Positions 8,639 through 18,486 of a DNA stretch of 64,000 nt are shown piece after piece; within the stretch, counting starts at the first letter, position 1, and each line of letters starts with the position of its first letter. Position numbers and translations under genes: made by a program. Source of the stretch: Nostoc sp. ATCC 53789 (GTDB taxonomy: Bacteria; Cyanobacteriota; Cyanobacteriia; Cyanobacteriales; Nostocaceae). The stretch lies in assembly GCF_009873495.1 (NCBI RefSeq), contig NZ_CP046703.1:2604001-2668000 (forward strand), in the 5' to 3' direction. The notes under the pieces were generated by a model. It saw nothing but the letters and a program-made list of their open reading frames with translations. It did not search any database and had not been told where the DNA came from.

Positions 8639-9703
8639 TTACAGCAGGTCAGTAAATCGAGAATCGCTTTGGAGAATTTTAAGGATCTGCTTAATTTCCT
8701 GGGTACGTTCTTTTTTAACAACGAGGGTGACATTGCGATCGCGCACAATCACCACGTCCTCTAAACCAATTGTAACAACTACATCCTCTGGATTTGAGGC
8801 ATAAATAATCGCCCCCTGCGTATCTAGCCCTACGTGGGTAGCGAGTTCTACATTGGGATTCTCTTCTGTTTTGAGTAACCGCTCGATCGCATTCCAATCT
8901 CCTAAATCATCCCAACCAAAATCAACTGGCAAAACGTATGCTAGAGTTGTCTTTTCCATTAGGGCATAGTCTATACTCTTCTTAGGCAACTGGGGATAGA
9001 TATCAGGACCCTGTTGTTCTAAAGGTTCGATAATTTCTGGAGCATGGGTATGTAGTTCCTTGAGAACAACCCCTGCCCGAAAAACGAACATTCCACTATT
9101 CCAGCTAAAGCGCCCCGTAGATAAAAAAGTCTCTGCCGTTTCGCGGTCGGGCTTTTCAGTAAAGCGGTTGACGTGATAAGCTGGCAACTCATTAAAGCTA
9201 CCTATCTTTTCACCTTGTTCAATGTAGCCGTAACCGGTTGATGGAAAAGTAGGCTTGATCCCCAGTGTAACGATCGCTGCTGTGCTTGCTGCCAGTTGCG
9301 TAGCCGCGCTTAATGTGTGTGCAAACGCTTCTTCGTTAGCAATCCAGTGGTCAGCAGGGAAAAAGCCAATAACAGCGTCTTCTCCATAGCGCTGTTTGAT
9401 TTCTAAACTTGTCCAAGCAACGGCTGCGGCTGTGTCTCTGCCTTCCGACTCAATCAGTAAGTTTTCAACTGGTAGATCAGGTAATTGTTGTCGTACCCCT
9501 TCAGCTATCTGACTAGAAGTGATCACCCACAAGGAATCCCACCCGCCACCGAGTTTTATCAATCGATCGGCGGTTGCTTGTAATAAACTTCTAGAGCTAC
9601 CATCAAGACTTAAAAATTGCTTAGGTCGGTCTTTGCGGCTCAGGGGCCAAAAACGTTCACCTTTACCACCAGCAAGGATTACGGGGAACAATAAAGTATT
9701 CAT
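8639..9703 (-). CDS. Mannose-1-phosphate guanylyltransferase
   Basis: 354 residues from the ATG at 9703; the longer frame starts four codons earlier. Makes GDP-mannose from GTP and mannose 1-phosphate for exopolysaccharide and glycan synthesis. Seen: the nucleotidyltransferase signature GGKGERFWPLSRKDRPKQFL, the FFPADHW block that carries the metal Asp, TEKPD, FSWNSGMFVF and FGWDDLGDW. The fused isomerase domain of the bifunctional enzymes is absent, so this is the single-function type. The divergent LCP gene starts about 115 bases away. Confidence 0.93.
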   Translation of the reverse strand: MNTLLFPVILAGGKGERFWPLSRKDRPKQFLSLDGSSRSLLQATADRLIKLGGGWDSLWVITSSQIAEGVRQQLPDLPVENLLIESEGRDTAAAVAWTSLEIKQRYGEDAVIGFFPADHWIANEEAFAHTLSAATQLAASTAAIVTLGIKPTFPSTGYGYIEQGEKIGSFNELPAYHVNRFTEKPDRETAETFLSTGRFSWNSGMFVFRAGVVLKELHTHAPEIIEPLEQQGPDIYPQLPKKSIDYALMEKTTLAYVLPVDFGWDDLGDWNAIERLLKTEENPNVELATHVGLDTQGAIIYASNPEDVVVTIGLEDVVIVRDRNVTLVVKKERTQEIKQILKILQSDSRFTDLL

Positions 9704-9818
9704 GTTGTCATACACGCCTACCGAAGAACATTATAAGTTTACAGTGAGCCTTTCCACTGGCAATATCTGTAGCTTGGATTAACATACTTTTAGGGAGTGG
9801 TTGAGTGGGGAGATAATT

Positions 9819-11339
9819 GTGATAAAACAAGTCGAATGGTCGGAAAATCCGGTTACATCTCAGCAAGTAATAGAATTTGAAACTGAGGTGCGATCGCAGC
9901 AAATTCAACGCACGGAAAATCAGGTAACGCCTGCACCAGTAGCCGATTCAGAGGAGGAGGATGTCGAACTAAACCAGCCAGCCAATCCGAATCGTAGCGT
10001 CGTCGAATCTGTGGGCGCAATTCCCAATCAGCTTTACGAGAGACTGGGCTTAACCATGCCTCGTTGGTTGTTGTGGATCATGACGGTTGTCATCGGCATC
10101 ATCTTATCTGGGCTGCTAGTCTCGACGTTAGCGCTGTGGACTCCTTTGTGGAGCAATCTCGATCGAACAGATGAAGATTTAGGAACCAATATTAAAGACG
10201 AGTTAAAAATACCGCTACCAGGGGAGTTGTGGAGCAAACTTTCCCAGTATCAGCTTTCACGACCCATGAATATCTTAATTATGGGGATTGAACCAGTTAA
10301 CGGTACTGTTGATGGTTCACCAGAAAGCTTTGCTGGCAAAAGCGACTCCATGCTGTTAGTACGGCTTAATCCTGGTGAAAAATCTGTAAGGGTGCTTTCC
10401 ATTCCTAAAGATACGATGATTGCCATCCCCGAAAAGGGAGAAAAGGGATTAACTAAGGTATCTGATGCCAATGCTAAAGGCGGCCCAGTCTTGGCAGCAC
10501 GGGTAGTTAGCCGTACCTTAAACAACGCCCCAATCGATCGCTACATCCGTATTTCTACTAGCGGCTTACGGCAGTTAGTCGATCAGTTAGGTGGGGTAGA
10601 GGTCTTTGTTCCCCAATCAATGACATATAAAGACTCCAGCAGTCGCCTGTCGATTAATTTAGTCAGTGGCTGGCAAACCCTCAACGGCGAACAAGCAGAA
10701 CAGTTTGTGCGGTTCCGCGAACCAGGTTTGGGAGATTTGCCAAGAGTGCAGCGTCAGCAAGCACTAACAGCAGCATTGCTGCAACGCTTAAATAGTCCTA
10801 CCATCTTACCGAGGTTGCCTCAATTAACTCGCTTAATGCGAAAATACTTTGATACCAACCTGAAGATGGAAGAAATGATGGCGTTGGTGAACTTTGGTCT
10901 CAACCTAGATCGAGATAATTTCCAAATGACGGTGCTGCCTGGTACTTTTAGCCGCTTTAGCAAAGACCCTGATAGCTATTGGCTAAATATGACTGGACAA
11001 CAGAGCCTGTTGAATGATTATGTTGGGGTAAATGTACCTGGTCTGAAACCAGATATGCGTCAGGTTCCTAACCTCAAAATTGCTATTCAAAATGCCTCCA
11101 ATCAACCTCAGCTAACTGAAAAAGTTATTGCTTATCTGAAACAGAAAGGCTTTACTAATATTTACAAAGTACCTGATTGGCCAGATACCCAACGTCAAAC
11201 TCAGATTATTGTCCAAAAAGGCAATCGGCGAGTTGGTGTTGATTTGCAAAAAGTCTTAGGCTTGGGTCAAATTGAGGTGTCAGCGATTGGTGATTTAGAA
11301 TCTGACCTCACCATTCGGATTGGTAAAGATTGGAAATAG
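9819..11339 (+). CDS. LytR-CpsA-Psr (LCP) cell-wall ligase
   Basis: 506 residues from GTG at 9819, which has GGGGAG six bases upstream; a TTG at 9801 is the longer option, with poorer spacing. About 75 cytoplasmic residues precede one membrane helix (WLLWIMTVVIGIILSGLLV), then an LCP domain outside the membrane: SDSMLLVRLNP, SIPKDTMIAIP, DANAKGGP, and the Arg-rich FVRFREPGLGDLPRVQRQQ. The last about 90 residues, from PNLKIAIQNAS, form a LytR_C domain. LCP proteins move undecaprenyl-linked glycans onto the wall. Its GDP-mannose-forming neighbour fits an envelope-glycan setting. Confidence 0.92.
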   Translation: MIKQVEWSENPVTSQQVIEFETEVRSQQIQRTENQVTPAPVADSEEEDVELNQPANPNRSVVESVGAIPNQLYERLGLTMPRWLLWIMTVVIGIILSGLLVSTLALWTPLWSNLDRTDEDLGTNIKDELKIPLPGELWSKLSQYQLSRPMNILIMGIEPVNGTVDGSPESFAGKSDSMLLVRLNPGEKSVRVLSIPKDTMIAIPEKGEKGLTKVSDANAKGGPVLAARVVSRTLNNAPIDRYIRISTSGLRQLVDQLGGVEVFVPQSMTYKDSSSRLSINLVSGWQTLNGEQAEQFVRFREPGLGDLPRVQRQQALTAALLQRLNSPTILPRLPQLTRLMRKYFDTNLKMEEMMALVNFGLNLDRDNFQMTVLPGTFSRFSKDPDSYWLNMTGQQSLLNDYVGVNVPGLKPDMRQVPNLKIAIQNASNQPQLTEKVIAYLKQKGFTNIYKVPDWPDTQRQTQIIVQKGNRRVGVDLQKVLGLGQIEVSAIGDLESDLTIRIGKDWK

Positions 11340-11414
11340 TCATTGGTCATTAGTCATTAGTCATTAGTCATTAGTTAAATGACAAAGGACTAATGACAAA
11401 GGACAAAGGACAAA
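11340..11414. repeat. Tandem GTCATTAG octamer tract
   Basis: Several head-to-tail copies of TCATTAG/TCATTGG followed by the complementary form (AATGACAAAGGAC units), which could fold back. Relatives occur at 30440-30480, 39660-39760, 40756-40801, 54467-54500, 54885-54916 and 63442-63470. Confidence 0.85.
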
Positions 11415-11424
11415 TAATAAAGTT

Positions 11425-11931
11425 ATGAAAAAGATTTTACTACGCTTTTTGGGTTGGATTGTAATTTTGATACTAGCATTTTGCTGGATAATACTTAATC
11501 CCAAACCGGCTTTTGCTCAACTCAACACAATTAACTACAACAATATAAATTTAGAAAATCGTGATTTTTCTAATTCTGATTTGGCGGGTGTGACTTTTGT
11601 AGCAGCAGAAATGCGGGGGACAAATTTCCAAGGAGCGAATTTAACCAACGCAATTCTCACTAAAGGAGTTTTGTTAAAAGCAAATTTGGAAGGCGCGAAC
11701 TTAAGCGGCGCTTTAGTCGATCGCGCCACTATGGATGGTGCTAACCTGAAAAATGCCATTTTTACAGAAGCAACTTTGACCCGCAGCCGTTTTTTCGATG
11801 CCGAAATTACAGGTGCTGATTTTACAGACGCTTTGATTGACCGTTATCAAGTGTCGCTAATGTGTGAAAGGGCCGATGGGGTAAATCCGGTTACGGGTAT
11901 GTCAACGCGAGATAGTTTGGGGTGTAAGTAA
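11425..11931 (+). CDS. Exported pentapeptide-repeat protein
   Basis: 168 residues. An N-terminal KK then a hydrophobic helix ending in KPAFAQ gives a classical signal peptide, so the protein lies in the thylakoid lumen or periplasm. About 15 pentapeptide repeats of A(N/D)LXX type follow, e.g. [14 protein letters not shown], which build a right-handed quadrilateral beta helix. The tail has two Cys (MCERAD and SLGCK) that could pair. Similar lumenal pentapeptide proteins are common in cyanobacteria; function unknown. Confidence 0.88.
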   Translation: MKKILLRFLGWIVILILAFCWIILNPKPAFAQLNTINYNNINLENRDFSNSDLAGVTFVAAEMRGTNFQGANLTNAILTKGVLLKANLEGANLSGALVDRATMDGANLKNAIFTEATLTRSRFFDAEITGADFTDALIDRYQVSLMCERADGVNPVTGMSTRDSLGCK

Positions 11932-12003
11932 AGAATCTCAGCGTTGAGCATAAAAAAGAGATATTTTACCGATTGACTGAGAATTGTCAAAAACCAGTCG
12001 CCT

Positions 12004-15000
12004 CTAATTACTGCTAGGAATTTCAATCAAAAACTCTGTTCCTTCTCCCGGCTTAGAAGAACATTTAATTTGACCATGATGCTTTTCAACTACTATTTGA
12101 TAGCTGATAGACAATCCTAACCCAGTACCTTTACCTGGCCCTTTAGTAGTGAAGAAGGGATCAAATATATGCGATCGCACTTCTTCTGGAATTCCCAGAC
12201 CATTATCAGCTATTCTAATTACAATCTGGTTATTAATGGTTTGCGTACTAATCCAGATAGTCAAAGGTATCATAGGACAGCGCTGAGATAACTTTAAATA
12301 CCTTTGCTGTATAGCTTTAAACTTTTCCTCTAATGCATCAATACTGTTACTCAACAGATTCATAAATACTTGATTTAATTGCGAGGGATAGCATTCGAGC
12401 AAAGGTAAAGTAGCATATTCTTTAACAATCTCAATAGCTGGGCGTTGATTATTGTTTTTGAGCCGATGCCCTAAAATCAGCAAAGTACTATCTAATCCCT
12501 CATGAATATCTACTGCCTTCAATTCAGCTTCATCTGTACGAGAGAAGTTTCGCAGTGATAGTACAATATCATGAATTCGCTCTGTTCCTATTTTCATTGA
12601 ATCAAGAGTTTTGGGTAAATCTTCGATGATAAAATCCAAATCATTATTGTCAATTTTTTCTTGGGCAGTTGGCGGTAGAGAGGAGTTTTGACGGTAAATT
12701 TTTACTGCATTCAGTAGTTCTTGAATATATTCATTTAAATGTATAAGATTTCCAAAAATAAAACTCACAGGATTGTTGATTTCATGAGCCACTCCAGCAA
12801 GTAATTGTCCTAAACCTGCCATTTTTTCACCCTGAATTAACCTGGTCTGTGTTTGTTTTAATTCTTGTAGGGTTTGAGTTAGTTCTAAGGTTTGACGTTT
12901 GGTTTGTTCGAGTAATTCTGCTTGCTGAATCGCAATTCCAAATTGCACAGCTACTTGAGCTAGTAAATTAATTTCTTCCTCTTTCCAATAGCGCGGTTGC
13001 GAATTTTGATAAGCAACTAATAATCCCCATAATTTTTCACCTTGTCGAATGGGAACAAAAGTTTCATTGCGTGGCAGTTCATTATCATCGTCTGTGTTCT
13101 CAAAGGTTTTTAGAATCATTGGTTGGGCTTGTGCAACAGGTTTCCAACCATCTTTAAAGGAATCTGCCACAAATTTACCGCTCCAATCTGCGTTGAAGCG
13201 GTAGATTGCAACTCGCTCGACTTCGAGCAATTCTCGCACTGCTTGAGTAGTGGTTCTAAAAATAGTTTTAATATCGAGTGACTGGCGGATTTTATCAATG
13301 GTTGCAGCTAGCAATTCTTGACGTTCCATTGCTTTCTCGCGTTCAGTTGCTTCTGCTAACTGGACAACCTGCATTTGAACTTGTTTAAAATAAGAATCCT
13401 GTTTTAATGCGACTCCCAATTGCTCGGCTATTTGACTGGCAAATTCAATTTCAGAGGGTTGCCAGTGACGAGAAGCGGTGCATTGATGAATACACAGCAA
13501 TCCCCAAAGTTCACCTTTTTTCAATAGAGGTGCGACCAAATTTGCTCGCACTTGAAATTTTTCTAAAATTTGGATGTAGCAAGCTGGAAAATTTGCTTGA
13601 TAAATATCAGCGATCGCATTTACTCGACCCTGTGCATAAAGGGATACAAAGTTTTCACCGAAGCAATAATCATAAACTTTTTCTGCTACTACCGAGTTAC
13701 ACTCAGGTACAACATCCTCAGAAATAAATTCTCCTTCCCAATCTTTTTGTGGGTCAAACCGAAAGACTGCCACTCGGTCTGCTTGCAGCATTTTCCGCGC
13801 CTCGGTGACAGTTGTTTGGAAAATTGTATCTAAATCTAGGGACTCTCGAATTCGAGTAATCACACTAGTTAATGTCTTTTGTTGCTCTGCTTGGTACTGA
13901 GCGTGTTCCAGCAACTTATAGTGTCGCAGTGCTACACCAATTTGTGTACCGATTTTGGTCAGTGATTCGACTTCATAAGATTGCCACTGTCTAGGTGAGA
14001 CATTTTGGTAAGCAGCAATGACTCCCCAAAGTTTGTCTCCTTGGAGAATAGGGGCAGTTGCAAAGGCTTTGGCCTGGAATTGCTCTAACAAGGTTACATG
14101 ACAGTCTGTTAATCCAGCTTGGTAAATGTCATTGACTGTAAATGTCTCGTTGTCAACATAACGTCCGCCTTGTGTCTGTTGTAAATAAGTATCAAAAATT
14201 GTCGGCTGAACGCCAACTAAGGGAGTCCAACCTTCAGCAAATGATTCAGCAACAAAGTTACCACTCCAATCGGCATTAAAGCTAAAGATGGCAACTCGGT
14301 CAGCTTGCAGTAGCTTGCGTATTACTTGAGTTGTGGTTTTAAAGATGGTTTCAATATCAAGGGGTGAGCGAATTTTATCGACAATCTGAGCAATTACTTG
14401 GTCGCGTTGAGCCGCTTGAGCCAATTTTGCAGCTTGTAATTGCACTTCGTGAAGATGCTTTGCTTGTTGAATCGCAACCGTCAGATGGTCAGCAATTTGA
14501 CGAGTAAATTCAATTTCCGATTCTTTCCAGTTACGAGCCTCACTGCACTGATGAATGCAAAGTAATCCCCACAGTTCTTTCTGGCGCGATAAAGGGACAA
14601 CGAGATTGGCCTTGACCTGAAATTTACTCAAAATTGCGGCATGGCAATCACTTAGTCCGGCATTGTAAATATCCGCTACTGCTTGGACTCGACCTTGTTG
14701 ATAACTGGAAGCAAATTGTTCTCCAAAGCAATGGTCGTAAACTTTTACTTTTAACGCCGAAGTCCAACCAGGTGCAATATCTTCAGAAACAAATTCTCCT
14801 TCCCAGTCTTTTTCTAGGTCAAACTGGAAGACTGCTACACGGTCAGCATTTAGCAGTAGACGCACTTCTGTAGCGGTAGTTTGAAAAATCGTTTCTAAGT
14901 CAAGAGACTCTCGAATTCGCACAATTACACTCGCCAGAGCCTTTTGTTGATCTAGTTGCTCTTGAAGTTGAGCGCTTGACAATAGAAGTTGATTTTCTGT

Positions 15001-15021
15001 GAAATTTGAATTGGGTTCCAT
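12004..15021 (-). CDS. Four-GAF sensor histidine kinase
   Basis: 1005 residues from the ATG at 15021; an upstream in-frame codon would add 17 residues. Four tandem GAF domains alternate in two types: 1 and 3 are close copies ([19 protein letters not shown] and [19 protein letters not shown]), 2 and 4 are close copies (the [19 protein letters not shown] type), so a GAF pair was duplicated. A coiled coil leads to the HisKA box with GVAHEINNP, then N-box, DNGLGIPEE and [11 protein letters not shown]. No membrane span, so the kinase is soluble. No Cys in a clear bilin-binding CH motif was noted in the GAF domains. No response regulator lies beside it. Confidence 0.93.
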   Translation of the reverse strand: MEPNSNFTENQLLLSSAQLQEQLDQQKALASVIVRIRESLDLETIFQTTATEVRLLLNADRVAVFQFDLEKDWEGEFVSEDIAPGWTSALKVKVYDHCFGEQFASSYQQGRVQAVADIYNAGLSDCHAAILSKFQVKANLVVPLSRQKELWGLLCIHQCSEARNWKESEIEFTRQIADHLTVAIQQAKHLHEVQLQAAKLAQAAQRDQVIAQIVDKIRSPLDIETIFKTTTQVIRKLLQADRVAIFSFNADWSGNFVAESFAEGWTPLVGVQPTIFDTYLQQTQGGRYVDNETFTVNDIYQAGLTDCHVTLLEQFQAKAFATAPILQGDKLWGVIAAYQNVSPRQWQSYEVESLTKIGTQIGVALRHYKLLEHAQYQAEQQKTLTSVITRIRESLDLDTIFQTTVTEARKMLQADRVAVFRFDPQKDWEGEFISEDVVPECNSVVAEKVYDYCFGENFVSLYAQGRVNAIADIYQANFPACYIQILEKFQVRANLVAPLLKKGELWGLLCIHQCTASRHWQPSEIEFASQIAEQLGVALKQDSYFKQVQMQVVQLAEATEREKAMERQELLAATIDKIRQSLDIKTIFRTTTQAVRELLEVERVAIYRFNADWSGKFVADSFKDGWKPVAQAQPMILKTFENTDDDNELPRNETFVPIRQGEKLWGLLVAYQNSQPRYWKEEEINLLAQVAVQFGIAIQQAELLEQTKRQTLELTQTLQELKQTQTRLIQGEKMAGLGQLLAGVAHEINNPVSFIFGNLIHLNEYIQELLNAVKIYRQNSSLPPTAQEKIDNNDLDFIIEDLPKTLDSMKIGTERIHDIVLSLRNFSRTDEAELKAVDIHEGLDSTLLILGHRLKNNNQRPAIEIVKEYATLPLLECYPSQLNQVFMNLLSNSIDALEEKFKAIQQRYLKLSQRCPMIPLTIWISTQTINNQIVIRIADNGLGIPEEVRSHIFDPFFTTKGPGKGTGLGLSISYQIVVEKHHGQIKCSSKPGEGTEFLIEIPSSN

Positions 15022-15410
15022 TGCTCTGGATTTTATCGTTTTTATACAAGGGTTCCTAATACCAAACTTCATGAGTCAAAAATATGACAAACTGCAAATT
15101 TTTACAGTTTTCAACTATTTCCCAGAAGCTGGCTATTGTTATAGTTCCCCTTTCTCGATCTATCCTCGTAATGGTTTAAAAAATAATTTTGGCTTGTATA
15201 CAACAAAAGACATGAATAATTCAAGGTTTGTAGTTAGCGGTAGCCCTTACTAAGAGCTAATTCGATTAATTTCACATTGCGATCGCAGGCATCGCACTTA
15301 AAATGACTATAAACTAATGACTGATTTGCCAAAATTTACCTGACAGACTGCGGAATTTCAGGTTAAATGTTTTAAAGTATGCACTCTGTAAGAGTTGTCG
15401 GGTATTATTC
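15022..15410. other. Intergenic, no gene seen
   Basis: Holds the shared upstream regions of the divergent kinase and murJ genes. Only short AT-rich sequence and one HIP1 site (GCGATCGC near 15279) are visible. Confidence 0.6.
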
Positions 15411-17015
15411 GTGACACAACAAGACCAAAAACCCTCTCGTTCTTTCGCTGGAATTGCTGGCATTGTTGCCGCAGCCACATTAATTAGTAAAGTCTTCGGT
15501 TTAGTGCGGCAGCAAGCGATCGCTGCGGCTTTTGGTGTTGGTGCTGCTGCTACCGCCTATAGCTACGCCTATATTATCCCTGGCTTTCTATTGATCTTAC
15601 TTGGTGGCGTAAATGGGCCATTACACAGTGCAGTTGTCAGCGTTTTAGCCAAACGACGGCGAGAAGAAGCGGCTCCTTTAGTGGAAACTGTGACAACACT
15701 GGTGGCTGGAGTACTGTTGCTGGTAACAGTGGCTCAAGTTTTATTTGCGGATGCGATCGTTGATCTAGTCGGTCATGGTTTGGAAGAGACAACCAGAGCG
15801 ATCGCTATTCAACAACTCCGCATTATGGCACCAATGGCTTTATTTGCTGGTTTAATTGGCATCGGCTTCGGTACTCTGAATGCAGCCAATCAATATTGGT
15901 TACTTTCCATTAGTCCCTTATTATCCAGCATTACCGTTGTTGCCGGACTTGGTATCCTGGCGATGCAACTGGGCAAGGATATTATTAAGCCGGAGTACGC
16001 TTTAATTGGTGGAATGGTCTTAGCTTGGGGAACTTTGGCAGGAGCCATTCTCCAGTGGTTAGTGCAGCTAATTGTCCAGTGGCGGTTAGGACTCGGCACA
16101 TTACGCCTGCGGTTTGATTTTAAATCCCCAGGCGTTCAAGAAGTAATTAAAATCATGACTCCGGCAACAGTTTCCTCTGGAATGATGCCAATTAATGTTG
16201 CCACTGACCTTTATTTTGCTAGTCCTATCCCTGGTGCGGCGGCAGGATTTAACTATGCGAATTTATTAGTTCAAACTCCGTTAGGGATTATTTCTAATAT
16301 CATTTTACTGCCTCTGTTACCGATATTTGCCAAACTTGCTGGCCCCGAAAATTGGCCAGATTTAAAATTACGTATTCGCCAAGGACTGTTACTTACTGCC
16401 TTCACCATGCTACCGCTAGGGGCGCTGATGGTGGCATTATCTGTACCTATTGTGCAGGTGGTATATGAACGCGGTGCTTTCAAGCCAGAAGCCACAAAGC
16501 TAGTTTCATCCTTGCTAGTCGCTTACGGGATTGGAATGTTTGTCTATTTGGGACGTGATGTTTTGGTGCGGGTGTTCTACGCTTTAGGCGATGGACAGAC
16601 ACCATTTCGCATTAGTATTTTTAACATCTTGCTCAATATCTTATTAGATTGGTTTTTCGTTAAACCTTTTGGCGCTCCCGGTTTGGTGTTAGCAACAGTG
16701 GGTGTAAATTGTAGCTCAATGTTGATGCTGTTGTGGTTGCTCGATCGCAAACTCAATGGTTTACCTTGGCGCGAGTGGGGTTTGCCGATTTTGGGTTTGG
16801 CTGCTGGTAGCGTGGTAGCTGGGGTAGCAAGCTATGGGACATTGGTTGGTTCTCAGCAATTACTAGGTAAAACGGGTTTACTGATTCTGGTATTGCAGTT
16901 GTGTGTATCTGGCTTTGTGGGAATTGCGGTGTTTGCTGCGATCGCTTCCTGGATGAGAATACCAGAGGTGAATAGTTTTATATCTCGCCTACGTCAACGC
17001 TTTTTGAAAAAATAA
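15411..17015 (+). CDS. murJ: Lipid II flippase MurJ (MviN)
   Basis: 534 residues with about 14 hydrophobic spans, the usual MurJ size and topology. It flips undecaprenyl-linked peptidoglycan precursor across the plasma membrane. Seen: an N-terminal AATLISKVFGLVRQQAIAAAFG, typical of the family, with the Arg needed for transport, and the VYERGAF motif in the second half, which is a MurJ hallmark. It starts at GTG 15411. A dispersed repeat follows the stop codon. Confidence 0.95.
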   Translation: MTQQDQKPSRSFAGIAGIVAAATLISKVFGLVRQQAIAAAFGVGAAATAYSYAYIIPGFLLILLGGVNGPLHSAVVSVLAKRRREEAAPLVETVTTLVAGVLLLVTVAQVLFADAIVDLVGHGLEETTRAIAIQQLRIMAPMALFAGLIGIGFGTLNAANQYWLLSISPLLSSITVVAGLGILAMQLGKDIIKPEYALIGGMVLAWGTLAGAILQWLVQLIVQWRLGLGTLRLRFDFKSPGVQEVIKIMTPATVSSGMMPINVATDLYFASPIPGAAAGFNYANLLVQTPLGIISNIILLPLLPIFAKLAGPENWPDLKLRIRQGLLLTAFTMLPLGALMVALSVPIVQVVYERGAFKPEATKLVSSLLVAYGIGMFVYLGRDVLVRVFYALGDGQTPFRISIFNILLNILLDWFFVKPFGAPGLVLATVGVNCSSMLMLLWLLDRKLNGLPWREWGLPILGLAAGSVVAGVASYGTLVGSQQLLGKTGLLILVLQLCVSGFVGIAVFAAIASWMRIPEVNSFISRLRQRFLKK

Positions 17016-17029
17016 CTGTTATTTAAATA

Positions 17030-17220
17030 GAATTCAGGAGTCAGGAGTCAGAATGGGCTAAACGCCCCGCTACCGCTAACAGCATGAACTTGGAGTCAGA
17101 GAAAGCGGATAGCGCAACGTAAAGACAAGAGGGTGGTGGATCTGAATCTTCCACTTTCTTGTTCTGACTCCTAAATTCTGACTTCTAAATTCTGAATTCT
17201 GAATTCTGACTCCTGAATTC
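17030..17220. repeat. Dispersed GAATTCAGGAGTCAG repeat
   Basis: Second copy of the element at 6173-6292: same opening GAATTCAGGAGTCAGGAGTC, same core with CCGCTAACAG and GCGGATAGCG, and an end made of alternating TTCTGACTCCTGAATTC units that are complementary to the opening. The ends can pair, so it is an inverted-repeat element. A short relative is at 18450-18482. Confidence 0.8.
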
Positions 17221-17371
17221 TTCAATTAAATATTTCAGTTAGTACACCCAAGTGGGTGAGAAATAATTCAGCCATTAGGGTGAACCAGGTGTGCGAGGTT
17301 ACATTTTGTAAAAAAAGAGATTCTAGTACTAGAGAACATTGATTTTACCTAACTCTAGTGAGAAGAATTCT

Positions 17372-17884
17372 ATGAAACTTACAAAATTAGCTGCCTCTGC
17401 ACTTGCTGTTGCTTCCATTGTCCTCTCCGCAGGAATTGCTTCTGCTCAAACAGCCGGTACAAACGGTAATTATATTGGTGCTGGTGTTGCAGTTGGTGCA
17501 ACCAGTGGCGGACAAGGAAACGATGAATCACAAATTGGCGGTAATATTCAAGGACGTTACGCCCTTCCCAATGCACCTGTTTCACTGCGGGGTTCTGTAC
17601 TGTATGGTGGTGATGCTGCTGCAATTATGCCTATCGTGACTTACGATGCGCCGATCGCCAGAAACACTAACGTTTACTTCGGTGGTGGTTATTCTTTTGT
17701 AACTGACGAAGGTCAAAAAACCCCATTGGGCAATCAGAATGCACCTGTAGTCACCCTTGGTATTGAATCAGAAGTTAGCAATAATGTTATTGCTTATGGC
17801 GATACTAAATGGGGCATTGATGCCTACAGAAACAGTGATGCTGATGCTGTCAGCTTCCAAGCTGGATTAGGCTATCGCTTCTAG
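17372..17884 (+). CDS. Small outer-membrane beta-barrel protein
   Basis: 170 residues from the ATG at 17372; a TTG at 17339 would add 11 residues and is unlikely. A clear signal peptide ends ASA|QT. The mature part is rich in Gly, Ala, Asn and alternating hydrophobic residues (IGAGVAVGATSGG, VYFGGGYSFV), and ends GLGYRF with a terminal Phe, the outer-membrane barrel sorting signal. Eight strands would fit its length. Related porin-like barrels have unknown cargo in cyanobacteria. A strong terminator follows. Confidence 0.82.
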   Translation: MKLTKLAASALAVASIVLSAGIASAQTAGTNGNYIGAGVAVGATSGGQGNDESQIGGNIQGRYALPNAPVSLRGSVLYGGDAAAIMPIVTYDAPIARNTNVYFGGGYSFVTDEGQKTPLGNQNAPVVTLGIESEVSNNVIAYGDTKWGIDAYRNSDADAVSFQAGLGYRF

Positions 17885-17958
17885 TGATTACGAGCTAGGA
17901 GACAGCCTATTCACAAGCTAAAGGAATGATGTTTACCAGCCGTAATAGAATTTATTCT

Positions 17959-17998
17959 GTCATATCTGAGCATCTATACTCAGATATGACATATTTTT
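17959..17998 (+). terminator. Rho-independent terminator of the barrel gene
   Basis: Perfect 12-bp stem GTCATATCTGAG / CTCAGATATGAC with an 8-base loop, followed by ATATTTTT. Confidence 0.88.
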
Positions 17999-18103
17999 AA
18001 TCATTTTTACTTATGATTTTGATAACCAATTATATTGGCTATTATCAATAGTTTTTCTTAAAGTTAAATGGCCAATTTTAAATATGCATAAAAGATATTA
18101 CTC

Positions 18104-18379
18104 ATGGAAAACATTAATGCCATTCCAGAAATACTGGGTGAAACAACTGATGTAGAATCTTGGCTAATTCGGGCTGGGCTAAGATTTTCAGACTTAGGTA
18201 ACGATGCCGCCAGTATTGCCATCCGTAAGCAATGGCGAGAATATCAAGCCGCAGTTCAAAGATGCTGTGCAGTCCTACACCAACCACCTTCACGTGTTCA
18301 ATTAAGCGGCGACTATGCCAACCTGAGAATACCTGGGAGTGCATCAACCTGTGCGATTCCTCGTACCGATTCTATGTGA
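18104..18379 (+). CDS. Hypothetical protein, possibly frameshifted
   Basis: 91 residues, no recognised domain; mostly helical in appearance (WLIRAGLRFSDLGNDAASIAIRKQWREYQAAVQRC). Another frame stays open to 18432 and reads FYVRLHFQPDADLFFHKHKF at its end, which is more protein-like than the last residues here, so the gene may have suffered a late frameshift. No good ribosome-binding site is seen. Real-gene status is uncertain. Confidence 0.4.
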   Translation: MENINAIPEILGETTDVESWLIRAGLRFSDLGNDAASIAIRKQWREYQAAVQRCCAVLHQPPSRVQLSGDYANLRIPGSASTCAIPRTDSM

Positions 18380-18486
18380 GGCTGCACTTTCAACCCGATG
18401 CGGATTTATTCTTCCACAAACATAAATTTTAACAACTTGATGATGGTTATTCAGAATTCTGAATTCAGAATTCTGAATCCTTCTTA

